From an uncultured Microcoleaceae cyanobacterium (GTDB lineage: Bacteria > Cyanobacteriota > Cyanobacteriia > Cyanobacteriales > Microcoleaceae), in assembly GCA_938083405.1 (NCBI GenBank), contig CALKCV010000066.1, forward strand, positions 1 to 5,336: DNA of 5,336 nt. The letters run 5' to 3'. The notes beneath the pieces were generated by a model. That model had not been told where the DNA came from. It made no database searches and saw only the letters and a list, made by a program, of their open reading frames with translations. Both the position numbers and the translations under genes were made by a program. Shown here piece after piece: positions 1 to 5,119 of the stretch (position 1 is its first letter; each line of letters starts with the position of its first letter).

Positions 1-2
1 AA

Positions 3-152
3 ATTGAAGGGGGTAAAAACTTTACAGCTATTGATTTTGAAATTAAAAATAGCGATCGACAGGGCTGGTTAGATATTACTTATTTAGATGAAGATTTAAG
101 AATTGGGCGAGGCAATGTAGGCAGCGTTTTTGTCTTGAGTAAAGTTTCATAG
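3..152 (+). CDS. PAP/fibrillin-family protein, C-terminal fragment
   Basis: This is the 3' end of a gene that starts outside the window; 49 codons are visible, read in the frame beginning at base 3 and ending with TAG at 150-152. The visible C-terminus contains GWLDITYLDEDLRIGRGN followed by GSVFVLSK. This matches my memory of the conserved end of the PAP/fibrillin (plastid lipid-associated protein) domain, in which a W-L-D-x-T-Y-L-D-x-D-x-R-I-G-R-G block is followed by a hydrophobic strand. Proteins of this family associate with thylakoid membranes and lipid bodies and bind lipids or quinone-like molecules; the role of this member cannot be told from the fragment. It converges on the gene at 242-811. 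Family assignment is fairly secure from the motif; subfamily is unknown. Confidence 0.72.
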   Translation: MEGGKNFTAIDFEIKNSDRQGWLDITYLDEDLRIGRGNVGSVFVLSKVS

Positions 153-241
153 AAACCGCAGCATTTACCGTGCATTTCAATGCCAAAAATTTCCCCCCCA
201 ATTATCGTTTTGTCGGTAGATTTCATAATTGAGAGCAACCC

Positions 242-811
242 TTAGAAATCTTCAGGTAAAACACTTTTCAAACGAGCAAGGACCGGGTCTGTTTCTTTTA
301 ATCGTTCTATTTCAGCAATCTTCTCAGCCTCAGATTTTTCTGATTTAGGAGGTTTTTTATTGCTAGATTGGACTTCAGTAAGATTTACCGGGGAAGTATT
401 AACCAACTCATCCATTTTGCCAAACTCATTTTTTATAGCATCCAAAGTCTCAACAAACTTAACATTAACGTTTAGTTGCAGTTGAGTCAGCAAATTACTT
501 AATTTAGATAACTGATTTTCTAATTCCTGTTGTTTATTTAATTGAGTTTTGTCTGTAGAAACTTCCTGCTTTACCTCTTCGAGTTGCTTGCTTATTTCAA
601 TAACCCGCTGTTCTAATCTTTGGAAACTTTGTAGAGATTGAGCGGAATCAGAAAGGGATAAAAACTGCCACAAAGCCTGTTTGCATAGATTGCTAAAAGT
701 TTGATATTTATGCCCGTTTAACTCTTTTTCAATTGCGAGTAACAACTGTTGGTCTGCGGCATCTTCGTTAAAACTGACAGAGTAATTTTTGTTGTTTTTT
801 GCCCACAGCAT
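242..811 (-). CDS. Putative ParR-like ribbon-helix-helix/coiled-coil DNA-binding adaptor
   Basis: The protein has 189 residues, starts at ATG 811-809 and stops with TAA at 244-242. No in-frame start lies between this ATG and an upstream stop, and no clear Shine-Dalgarno is seen. Residues 9-51 fit a ribbon-helix-helix pattern: a short strand (NYSVSF), an amphipathic helix (about 17-33), a turn with NGHKYQTF, and a second helix (about 38-51) of the S-x-L-x-x-x-A-L-x-x-F-L type seen in CopG/ParR-like proteins. Residues about 58-131 are a Gln/Glu/Lys/Leu-rich coiled coil. A Pro/Ser/Lys linker (about 139-160) leads to a short charged C-terminal helix ending in LPEDF. It lies on the same strand as, and downstream of, the ParM-like gene at 1497-2600, as parR follows parM on plasmids. 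I infer that it binds DNA and couples it to the actin-like protein, perhaps through the C-terminal helix, as the C-terminus of plasmid R1 ParR does. No sequence signature proves this; a different coiled-coil regulator is possible. The gene is visibly AT-rich compared with ftsH. Confidence 0.6.
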   Translation of the reverse strand: MLWAKNNKNYSVSFNEDAADQQLLLAIEKELNGHKYQTFSNLCKQALWQFLSLSDSAQSLQSFQRLEQRVIEISKQLEEVKQEVSTDKTQLNKQQELENQLSKLSNLLTQLQLNVNVKFVETLDAIKNEFGKMDELVNTSPVNLTEVQSSNKKPPKSEKSEAEKIAEIERLKETDPVLARLKSVLPEDF

Positions 812-851
812 CGGGTAATAGTTTAATGACTTTTGACAAACAGTCTAATGC

Positions 852-885
852 TAGGGGAGAATTTTTTTTAAGATATTTTCCCCTA
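852..885. repeat. Hairpin with AGGGGAGAAT / ATTTTCCCCT arms
   Basis: The arms 853-862 and 875-884 pair over 10 bases with a single G-T wobble, and the flanking T852/A885 extends the stem to 11. The 12-base loop is T/A-rich. It lies about 42 bases upstream of the start codon of the parR-like gene and could sit in its leader. It lacks a 3' U-run on either strand, so I do not call it a terminator. Confidence 0.55.
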
Positions 886-940
886 TAAATTAATTTAAGG
901 GTAGGGTTCTATCTAGACAAGATAGAACCAACCCTAAATT
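886..940. repeat. Two-tier imperfect hairpin and adjoining 12-bp palindrome
   Basis: An inner perfect 10-bp stem (GGTTCTATCT 905-914 with AGATAGAACC 920-929, 5-base loop) sits inside an outer stem formed by 892-902 and 931-940 (AATTTA/GGGT against ACCCTAAATT, with one bulged A). The whole folds into a hairpin of about 49 bases. The outer left arm overlaps a perfect 12-base palindrome, TAAATTAATTTA, at 886-897. This could be a dispersed palindromic repeat or an RNA structure. It lacks an obvious terminator tail. Confidence 0.55.
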
Positions 941-958
941 CTTAGCTAGAAAGCCCTT

Positions 959-1004
959 CAGCCTCACGCCATAATCTGCGATTTGGCGTGGGATGAATCG
1001 GCTG
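959..1004 (+). repeat. Left-side hairpin with CACGCCA / TGGCGTG core
   Basis: The 7-bp stem CACGCCA (965-971) with TGGCGTG (984-990) extends outwards by a T-G wobble and C963-G992. An alternative lower stem, CAGCC (959-963) with GGCTG (1000-1004), would enclose it with an asymmetric internal loop. Its core matches the right-end hairpin at 1280-1309, which is the main reason to treat the two as ends of one element. Confidence 0.55.
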
Positions 1005-1039
1005 TAAATTAATGGGACTCGAAGTCTCATTAATTTACA
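1003..1039. repeat. 17-bp near-perfect palindromic hairpin with 3-base loop
   Basis: The arms TGTAAATTAATG (1003-1014) and CATTAATTTACA (1028-1039) are perfect complements. The pairing then continues through a G-T wobble and GACT/AGTC to a CGA loop at 1020-1022. On the + strand it is followed by an AT-rich run with several T tracts, which could make it a + strand terminator, but no + strand gene precedes it. It lies inside the presumed mobile-element remnant. Confidence 0.65.
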
Positions 1040-1194
1040 AATTTTATTTTATAATAAAAGCACGCTGGTCAGAAGCTCACAACCGCCAGTGCGAACCCAG
1101 AAAATTTAATAAGATATGGGGTTGTTATCCCAAATTCCTAGCAAACCGTGGGAAAACGTAAAATCTTATTGCGGCTGCTTGTGAGTAGACTTTT

Positions 1195-1319
1195 TTTCTT
1201 TCTGCAAAAAGGGCGGCGGGGCATCCCGTCCTTAAAGCTCGCGGAGTCCCATGCAATAGCAGGACTGTTAAACGAGAAGCCCACGCCATACCTTTGGGGT
1301 TGGCGTGGGAGTATGTCAC
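1195..1319 (+). ncRNA. omega-RNA/reRNA-like right end of a TnpB element
   Basis: Three consecutive stem-loops can be drawn on the + strand: GGCGGG with CCCGTCC (about 1214-1231, one bulged T); AGTCC-CA-TGC with GCA-GGACT around an AATA loop (1245-1266); and the strong CCCACGCCA/TGGCGTGGG hairpin (1280-1309), followed by GTATGTCAC. In IS200/IS605 and IS607 elements the TnpB guide RNA covers the 3' end of tnpB and the right end, with the guide read from flanking DNA just past the element. If this applies, the guide would begin near 1320. No TnpB is encoded in the window, so any RNA made here would depend on a TnpB elsewhere or be inert. No promoter was identified. Confidence 0.4.
1280..1309 (+). 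repeat. Right-end hairpin CCCACGCCA / TGGCGTGGG
   Basis: A perfect 9-bp GC-rich stem (1280-1288 with 1301-1309) has a further A-C-C / G-G-T inner pairing after a bulged T1289. The sequence ends ten bases later at GTATGTCAC. This placement, with a hairpin a few bases inside the element end, fits the TnpA-recognised right end of an IS200/IS605-type element. Confidence 0.6.
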
Positions 1320-1405
1320 AAAACTACCAACTTTAACCCTCGATCGCGTCGATGTAAAAACTGGTAGCTAAAACCTGTTTTGTAATTTCTCTTCCTCGAT
1401 TTGTT

Positions 1406-1461
1406 CGTAACGAGTAATCTTACTCAATAAGAGTGTCTTTTTTGTAGTACTCGTTATGAGT
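1406..1461. promoter_or_regulatory. Phased alternating GAGT/ACTC motif cluster
   Basis: GAGT occurs at 1412, 1431 and 1458 and its complement ACTC at 1422 and 1449, so successive starts are 10, 9, 18 and 9 bases apart with alternating orientation. The outer part also forms an 11-bp inverted repeat (CGTAACGAGTA 1406-1416 with TACTCGTTATG 1448-1458, one G-T wobble), and GAGTAA/TTACTC forms an inner one. Ribbon-helix-helix proteins bind short repeated motifs with regular spacing. The cluster lies just past the stop of the parM-like gene and could be a binding site for the parR-like protein. It may instead be only a nested hairpin or terminator; a T-run follows at 1437-1443 on the + strand. Confidence 0.35.
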
Positions 1462-1496
1462 CTGGGAAATTGCCAATATGGGATGCACCCTTATTT

Positions 1497-2600
1497 TTAT
1501 CTGGCAGTAGCCAGTTGAGCCTCTCCATAGATATATTGTCCCAAAGCATTTGCTTCTCGTGGCGGCTGGGACACATGAGCCTTAATACCAGCTTCTTTGA
1601 GGAGCTTTTCGAGGTCTGCTTGGAAAAAGGCCGCACCGCCACCGGTCAGCACGACATCGGTAACTCGCTCTGGCAGCCATTGAATCAACTGTTCGCATAG
1701 TTTGGATGCAAAAGCCTTACGCAGTTCTGGAATAATCGGGTCTAAGCTAATAGGCTTGTTAGAACCTTTCGGTCGGTAGGAACGCTGGCCCTCGGGTTTG
1801 TGAACTGCTTCGAGTAAATATAGAGATTGAGAATCTGCCCCCTTAATCTTAGCAGCCACCTCCTCATAGAACTGACTCATGGCAAAAGATATGCTCTTAG
1901 AAGCAGCACGAGCAAAGCGGAAGCGATCCACCATTAATAAATCCGTAGTTTGATGGCCAATATCCACGACGGCCACCGATAGTTCCGGCAACTGGGGTTC
2001 AAATTCCTTACTATTAGTGGCCTCGCACCAAATCAAAGAACCGTAACCCTCCGGCATCACCCAGACGTTATTAATATTAACGTCAACCATCTCGCCACCG
2101 CGATAGGACACCTTATGGGGGGACTTTAATTGAGAGATAATCTGCTCTTTTTCCCTCTCGAACTGTTCTTGAGAGTAGAAAGGCAGACCAACCACCACTG
2201 AAAAATCTCCCTTAATTTGGAAATATCCAGCGCAGGCCAGCAATTTAATCAGAGCATCATCTACCTTAGATTTAGCGATCGCTTGAGTCGCCCCAAAAAG
2301 AGTCGCCCCAAAATCTGCCGCCAATTGGCCCACGGCATAACCGGTACCCTGGTATTCCAACCAAACGTCCAATAACGGATCCGTAGGTTTTGACTCAAAG
2401 CTACCCGCCCTGACTTGTTCCAAACTCAAACGGGCTACGTTGGCCGGAACGAAAACAACGCTATTAGGAGTGCGACTGACGCAGGCCTTTGTTGCCGTTC
2501 GGCCCAAGTCAAGACTGAGAATAGTATTCTTGCCGCTAGCAGGCTGCCTGGTCAGCATGGCTGCAGCACCCCCGGACTGTGGTTTAATATTTGCCGTCAT
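1497..2600 (-). CDS. ParM/StbA-family actin-like ATPase
   Basis: This complete protein of 367 residues starts at ATG 2600-2598 and stops with TAA at 1499-1497. The actin/Hsp70 ATPase motifs are present in order: phosphate 1 at about 28-40 (LSLDLGRTATKAC); a VVVGLP strand-turn at 135-140; phosphate 2 at about 209-225 with DIGHQTTD; the adenosine motif at 316-326 (VVLTGGGAAFF); and a C-terminal block, EANALGQYIYGE (349-360). Such proteins polymerise with ATP in the cytoplasm into dynamic filaments that push or pull DNA with a ParR-type adaptor. Length and motifs match the ParM-like proteins I recall as widespread in cyanobacteria. The first 24 residues are a low-complexity extension before the fold, and Met15 is an alternative start. 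I prefer the first ATG because AAAGAGGT precedes it. The gene carries a HIP1 site, suggesting long residence in a cyanobacterial genome. Family is secure; a role in chromosome or plasmid segregation is inferred. Confidence 0.88.
   Translation of the reverse strand: MTANIKPQSGGAAAMLTRQPASGKNTILSLDLGRTATKACVSRTPNSVVFVPANVARLSLEQVRAGSFESKPTDPLLDVWLEYQGTGYAVGQLAADFGATLFGATQAIAKSKVDDALIKLLACAGYFQIKGDFSVVVGLPFYSQEQFEREKEQIISQLKSPHKVSYRGGEMVDVNINNVWVMPEGYGSLIWCEATNSKEFEPQLPELSVAVVDIGHQTTDLLMVDRFRFARAASKSISFAMSQFYEEVAAKIKGADSQSLYLLEAVHKPEGQRSYRPKGSNKPISLDPIIPELRKAFASKLCEQLIQWLPERVTDVVLTGGGAAFFQADLEKLLKEAGIKAHVSQPPREANALGQYIYGEAQLATAR
2275..2282. repeat. HIP1 octamer GCGATCGC
   Basis: A perfect copy of the highly iterated palindrome of many cyanobacterial genomes, inside the parM-like gene. 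Confidence 0.9.
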
Positions 2601-2610
2601 TAGTATTTTT

Positions 2611-2618
2611 ACCTCTTT
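2611..2618 (-). promoter_or_regulatory. Ribosome binding site of the parM-like gene
   Basis: On the - strand AAAGAGGT lies 10 bases before the ATG at 2600, a somewhat long but acceptable spacing. It supports the first ATG over Met15. A TATGAT hexamer at 2635-2630 is a possible -10 box, but no convincing -35 lies at the right distance. Confidence 0.55.
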
Positions 2619-2949
2619 TAATTTTCTTAATCATAATTTGACACATTCCCCAACTTCGAGCTTGATGGGAAACTGTAGGACCATCGAACTGCCTGCGCGT
2701 TAAGACATCAACTCTATGAGCCTACCGCGCAAGATTTGCAGCTAGTTTAGCGTGCCATTACTTGGTCGTAGATGCGGTTGCAATATCTACAAAGGTCAGA
2801 AATAACGTCTAAACGCCCCGCCTATCTTTTAGTAGATTGGGTTCTAAATTAGCACTAAATATCCCAAAAATCAGAAAAATCTTACCACCGATCGCTCTAG
2901 GGCCTCCCCTGACTTCCCAACTTTGGCAGTAACCTGTCGCTCTTTCAGT

Positions 2950-2978
2950 GGCCATATAGCCCGGTGGGGGTTATGGCC
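2950..2978. repeat. Hairpin GGCCATA / TATGGCC
   Basis: The 7-bp perfect stem (2950-2956 with 2972-2978) is extended inside by CCC/GGG pairing around a small loop (2960-2962 with 2967-2969). It lies about 255 bases before the ftsH start. No U-run follows on either strand, so it does not look like an intrinsic terminator; a structured long leader or regulator site is possible. Confidence 0.45.
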
Positions 2979-3102
2979 CGATTTGAAAAATATTCGGTCG
3001 GATGATACTCCATTTCAACAATCTTTTCAATCCCAAAGTTAATGGCGAGTGGCAGAATCCCCCCCCAGTTAACAAAACTTAATTATCTCTAATCCAGTCT
3101 GG

Positions 3103-3133
3103 TTGGCGTTTTCGGGTTAATGATGCCTATAAA
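3103..3133 (+). promoter_or_regulatory. ftsH: Candidate ftsH promoter
   Basis: TATAAA at 3128-3133 is a fair -10 box, with TTGGCG at 3103-3108 as the best -35 nearby. The 19-base spacing is longer than ideal. AT-rich alternatives exist further downstream, for example GATATT at 3172. It would give a leader of roughly 95 bases. Confidence 0.3.
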
Positions 3134-3169
3134 AGATTAAAATAAGTTACATTTAGTAAAGTAAGTTAA

Positions 3170-3183
3170 GCGATATTAATCGC
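3170..3183 (+). repeat. Small hairpin in the ftsH leader
   Basis: GCGAT (3170-3174) pairs with ATCGC (3179-3183) around an ATTA loop, about 50 bases before the ftsH start codon. It may be a leader RNA hairpin or a short palindromic operator; nothing identifies a binding protein. Confidence 0.35.
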
Positions 3184-3232
3184 CATTTAGCTCAAACGCA
3201 ATTTTAGTAGTTTTGTCAATAGGCCAATAAAA

Positions 3233-5119
3233 ATGAAATTTTCTTGGAGAACAATAGTCCTTTGGTGCTTGCCAGCCTTAGTCATCGGTTTCTTTCTGTG
3301 GCAAGGAAGCTTTGGCTCATCCCCAGCCAACATGGGCGGTAATGCAGCCAGCACCCGCATGAGCTACGGTCGATTCTTAGACTACCTCAACGCCGGTCGA
3401 GTCACCACGGTCGATCTGTATGAAGGAGGGCGTACCGCGATCGTCCAAGCAGTAGATCCAGAACTGGACAACCGCAACCAAATGCTACGGGTGGACTTAC
3501 CCTCTAATTCCCCAGAACTAATAACCCGCCTGCGAGAGGCCAATATCGCCTTTGACATCCACCCCCCGCGCAATGAAGGAGCTATCTGGGGCCTATTAGG
3601 TAATTTAGTTTTCCCAGTGCTTTTGATCGCCGGACTATTTTTCCTCTTCCGCCGCTCTAACAACGTGCCAGGAGGACCGGGACAGGCCATGAATTTCGGC
3701 AAATCAAAGGCCCGCTTCTCTATGGAGGCCAAGACGGGAATTCTGTTCGACGATGTAGCAGGAGTCGATGAAGCTAAAGAAGAACTGCAAGAAGTTGTTA
3801 CTTTCCTCAAAAAACCAGAAAGATTCACTGCTGTGGGAGCGAAAATTCCCAAAGGAGTATTACTGGTAGGACCTCCGGGAACTGGTAAAACTCTCCTAGC
3901 TAAGGCCATCGCAGGCGAAGCGGGAGTCCCCTTCTTCAGCATCTCCGGTTCGGAATTCGTAGAAATGTTCGTCGGGGTGGGCGCTTCTAGGGTTCGAGAC
4001 CTCTTCAAAAAAGCCAAAGAAAACGCCCCTTGCATTATCTTTATCGATGAAATCGACGCGGTAGGTAGGGCTCGCGGTGCCGGTATCGGCGGCGGTAACG
4101 ACGAACGGGAGCAAACCCTAAACCAATTGCTGACGGAAATGGATGGCTTTGAAGGCAATAGCGGTATTATTATCATCGCTGCTACTAACCGTCCCGATGT
4201 CCTAGATTCCGCTCTATTGCGCCCGGGACGCTTCGACCGACAAGTGGGGGTCGATGCTCCAGATATGAAAGGTCGCTTATCTATTCTAGAAGTTCACGCT
4301 CGCAATAAAAAACTGGCAACAGAGATATCTTTGGAAGCGATCGCTCGCCGGACTCCTGGTTTTACCGGGGCGGACTTAGCCAACTTGCTCAACGAAGCGG
4401 CTATCCTGACTGCCCGCCGTCGCAAAGAAGCCATTACCATGACGGAAATTGACGATGCTGTAGATCGGGTGGTAGCCGGTATGGAGGGCACTCCTTTAAC
4501 TGACGGCAAGAGCAAGCGGTTGATTGCTTATCACGAAATCGGTCACGCGATCGTCGGTACTCTGCTCAAAGACCACGACCCAGTACAAAAAGTTACCCTA
4601 GTTCCCCGAGGTCAAGCTCGCGGTCTGACTTGGTTTATGCCCAGCGAAGACCAAGCTTTGATTTCGCGATCGCAAATTCTTGCTCGCATTACCGGTGCCC
4701 TGGGGGGTCGGGCTGCCGAAAAGGTCATCTTTGGCGATGCAGAAGTTACCACTGGGGCGGGCAACGACTTGCAACAGGTAACGGGCATGGCGCGTCAAAT
4801 GGTTACTCGCTACGGAATGTCGGACCTGGGGCCTCTTTCTCTGGAAAGCCAACAAAGCGAGGTTTTCCTGGGACGAGACTTAATGACTCGCACGGAATAT
4901 TCCGAGGAAATAGCTTCTCGGGTGGACGCTCAAGTTCGCGCTATTGTGGAACACTGCTACGAACAGGCCTGTAAGATGATGCGCGATAACCGCGCAGTTA
5001 TCGATCGCTTGGTCGATCTTTTAATCGAAAAAGAGACTATCGACGGGGACGAATTCCGCCAAATTGTGGCTGAGTACGCCGTGCTTCCAGAGAAGGAAGT
5101 TTTCGTTCCGGTTCTGTAA
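3233..5119 (+). CDS. ftsH: FtsH ATP-dependent zinc metalloprotease, thylakoid FtsH2 type
   Basis: This complete 628-residue membrane AAA+ protease extracts and degrades membrane proteins. An N-terminal membrane segment (about 8-24) and a second one (about 117-139) flank a lumenal/periplasmic domain. The AAA domain follows, with Walker A GPPGTGKT (213-220), the pore loop FVGVG (246-250), Walker B IIFIDEID (268-275), and a second region of homology with arginine fingers R333 and R336 (LRPGRFDRQ). The zinc site is HEIGH (434-438) with the third ligand probably D512, at the same 78-residue spacing as H417-D495 in E. coli FtsH. Length, the segment TLLKDHDPVQKVTL and the ending VPVL match my memory of Synechocystis slr0228 (FtsH2), which forms hexamers with FtsH3 in thylakoids and removes damaged D1 in photosystem II repair. 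The ATG at 3233 gives a proper membrane anchor; only a weak AGG (3221-3223) precedes it. The stop codon overlaps sequence shared with the downstream repeat array. Confidence 0.96.
   Translation: MKFSWRTIVLWCLPALVIGFFLWQGSFGSSPANMGGNAASTRMSYGRFLDYLNAGRVTTVDLYEGGRTAIVQAVDPELDNRNQMLRVDLPSNSPELITRLREANIAFDIHPPRNEGAIWGLLGNLVFPVLLIAGLFFLFRRSNNVPGGPGQAMNFGKSKARFSMEAKTGILFDDVAGVDEAKEELQEVVTFLKKPERFTAVGAKIPKGVLLVGPPGTGKTLLAKAIAGEAGVPFFSISGSEFVEMFVGVGASRVRDLFKKAKENAPCIIFIDEIDAVGRARGAGIGGGNDEREQTLNQLLTEMDGFEGNSGIIIIAATNRPDVLDSALLRPGRFDRQVGVDAPDMKGRLSILEVHARNKKLATEISLEAIARRTPGFTGADLANLLNEAAILTARRRKEAITMTEIDDAVDRVVAGMEGTPLTDGKSKRLIAYHEIGHAIVGTLLKDHDPVQKVTLVPRGQARGLTWFMPSEDQALISRSQILARITGALGGRAAEKVIFGDAEVTTGAGNDLQQVTGMARQMVTRYGMSDLGPLSLESQQSEVFLGRDLMTRTEYSEEIASRVDAQVRAIVEHCYEQACKMMRDNRAVIDRLVDLLIEKETIDGDEFRQIVAEYAVLPEKEVFVPVL
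4337..4344. repeat. HIP1 octamer GCGATCGC
   Basis: A perfect HIP1 palindrome inside ftsH, supporting a cyanobacterial origin. Confidence 0.9.
4666..4673. repeat. HIP1 octamer GCGATCGC
   Basis: A second perfect HIP1 palindrome inside ftsH, 329 bases after the previous one. Confidence 0.9.

Larger units (their letters stand above)
951..1319 (+). mobile_element. Probable remnant or non-autonomous IS200/IS605-type element
   Basis: Hairpins with near-identical core sequence lie near both ends: CACGCCATA...TTGGCGTGGGA at 965-993 and again at 1282-1310, each preceded by an AAGCCC motif (952 and 1277). IS200/IS605 elements have subterminal hairpins rather than inverted repeats, recognised by the HUH transposase TnpA. 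The right boundary is put at the GTATGTCAC ending at 1319, a sequence I recall as typical of the right ends of TnpB-carrying elements in cyanobacteria. The left boundary near 951 is a guess. No tnpA or tnpB reading frame remains, so the segment is either a deletion derivative or a MITE-like passenger. It sits between the parM-like and parR-like genes, suggesting insertion into an originally tighter pair. Family recognition is from memory, not from a search. Confidence 0.5.
812..1496. other. 685-base non-coding, hairpin-rich spacer between the parM-like and parR-like genes
   Basis: No credible protein gene lies here. The left third (852-940) carries two AT-rich hairpins. The middle (about 951-1319) resembles a decayed IS200/IS605-type element. 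The right third (1320-1496) is parM-like gene 3' flank with a cluster of alternating GAGT/ACTC motifs. None of the hairpins has a clean U-run placed to terminate minus-strand transcription, so whether the two genes are co-transcribed is unresolved. Small reading frames on both strands across 1125-1336 are best explained as translations of the structured element end. Confidence 0.75.
2601..3232. other. 632-base divergent intergenic region between the parM-like gene and ftsH
   Basis: No gene, tRNA or rRNA is apparent. The - strand end holds the leader of the parM-like gene. The + strand end holds the ftsH leader. In between are several modest inverted repeats: GCGCG/CGCGC at 2695 and 2726, GTAGAT/ATCTAC at 2768 and 2785, and a stronger one at 2950-2978. 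There is also an 8-base C run at 3059-3066. I see no iteron array that would mark a plasmid-type parC centromere upstream of the parM-like gene. Confidence 0.7.

Noticed and set aside
199..231. Inverted repeat CAATTAT/ATAATTG as a terminator between the convergent PAP/fibrillin and parR-like genes
   Set aside because: The stem is only 7 bp, AT-rich, with a 19-base loop and no U-run on either strand, so it is too weak to call.
1125..1336. Overlapping small reading frames on both strands (64 residues on -, 62 residues on +)
   Set aside because: They coincide with the structured right end of the mobile-element remnant and overlap each other. They have no ribosome binding site or recognisable domain, and similar spurious frames arise wherever such element ends occur.
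1324..1367. Inverted repeat CTACCA/TGGTAG after the parM-like gene
   Set aside because: The 6-bp arms are 32 bases apart and the pairing does not extend convincingly; likely chance.
2691..2734. Approximate direct repeat GCCTGCGCGTTAAG / GCCTACCGCGCAAG as parC iterons upstream of the parM-like gene
   Set aside because: There are only two imperfect copies, with mismatches and a gap, which is not enough for an iteron array.
3382..4176. 264-residue open frame antisense to ftsH
   Set aside because: It lies wholly opposite the conserved AAA domain coding sequence, is Ser/Pro/Arg-rich as expected for an antisense shadow, and has no recognisable domain.
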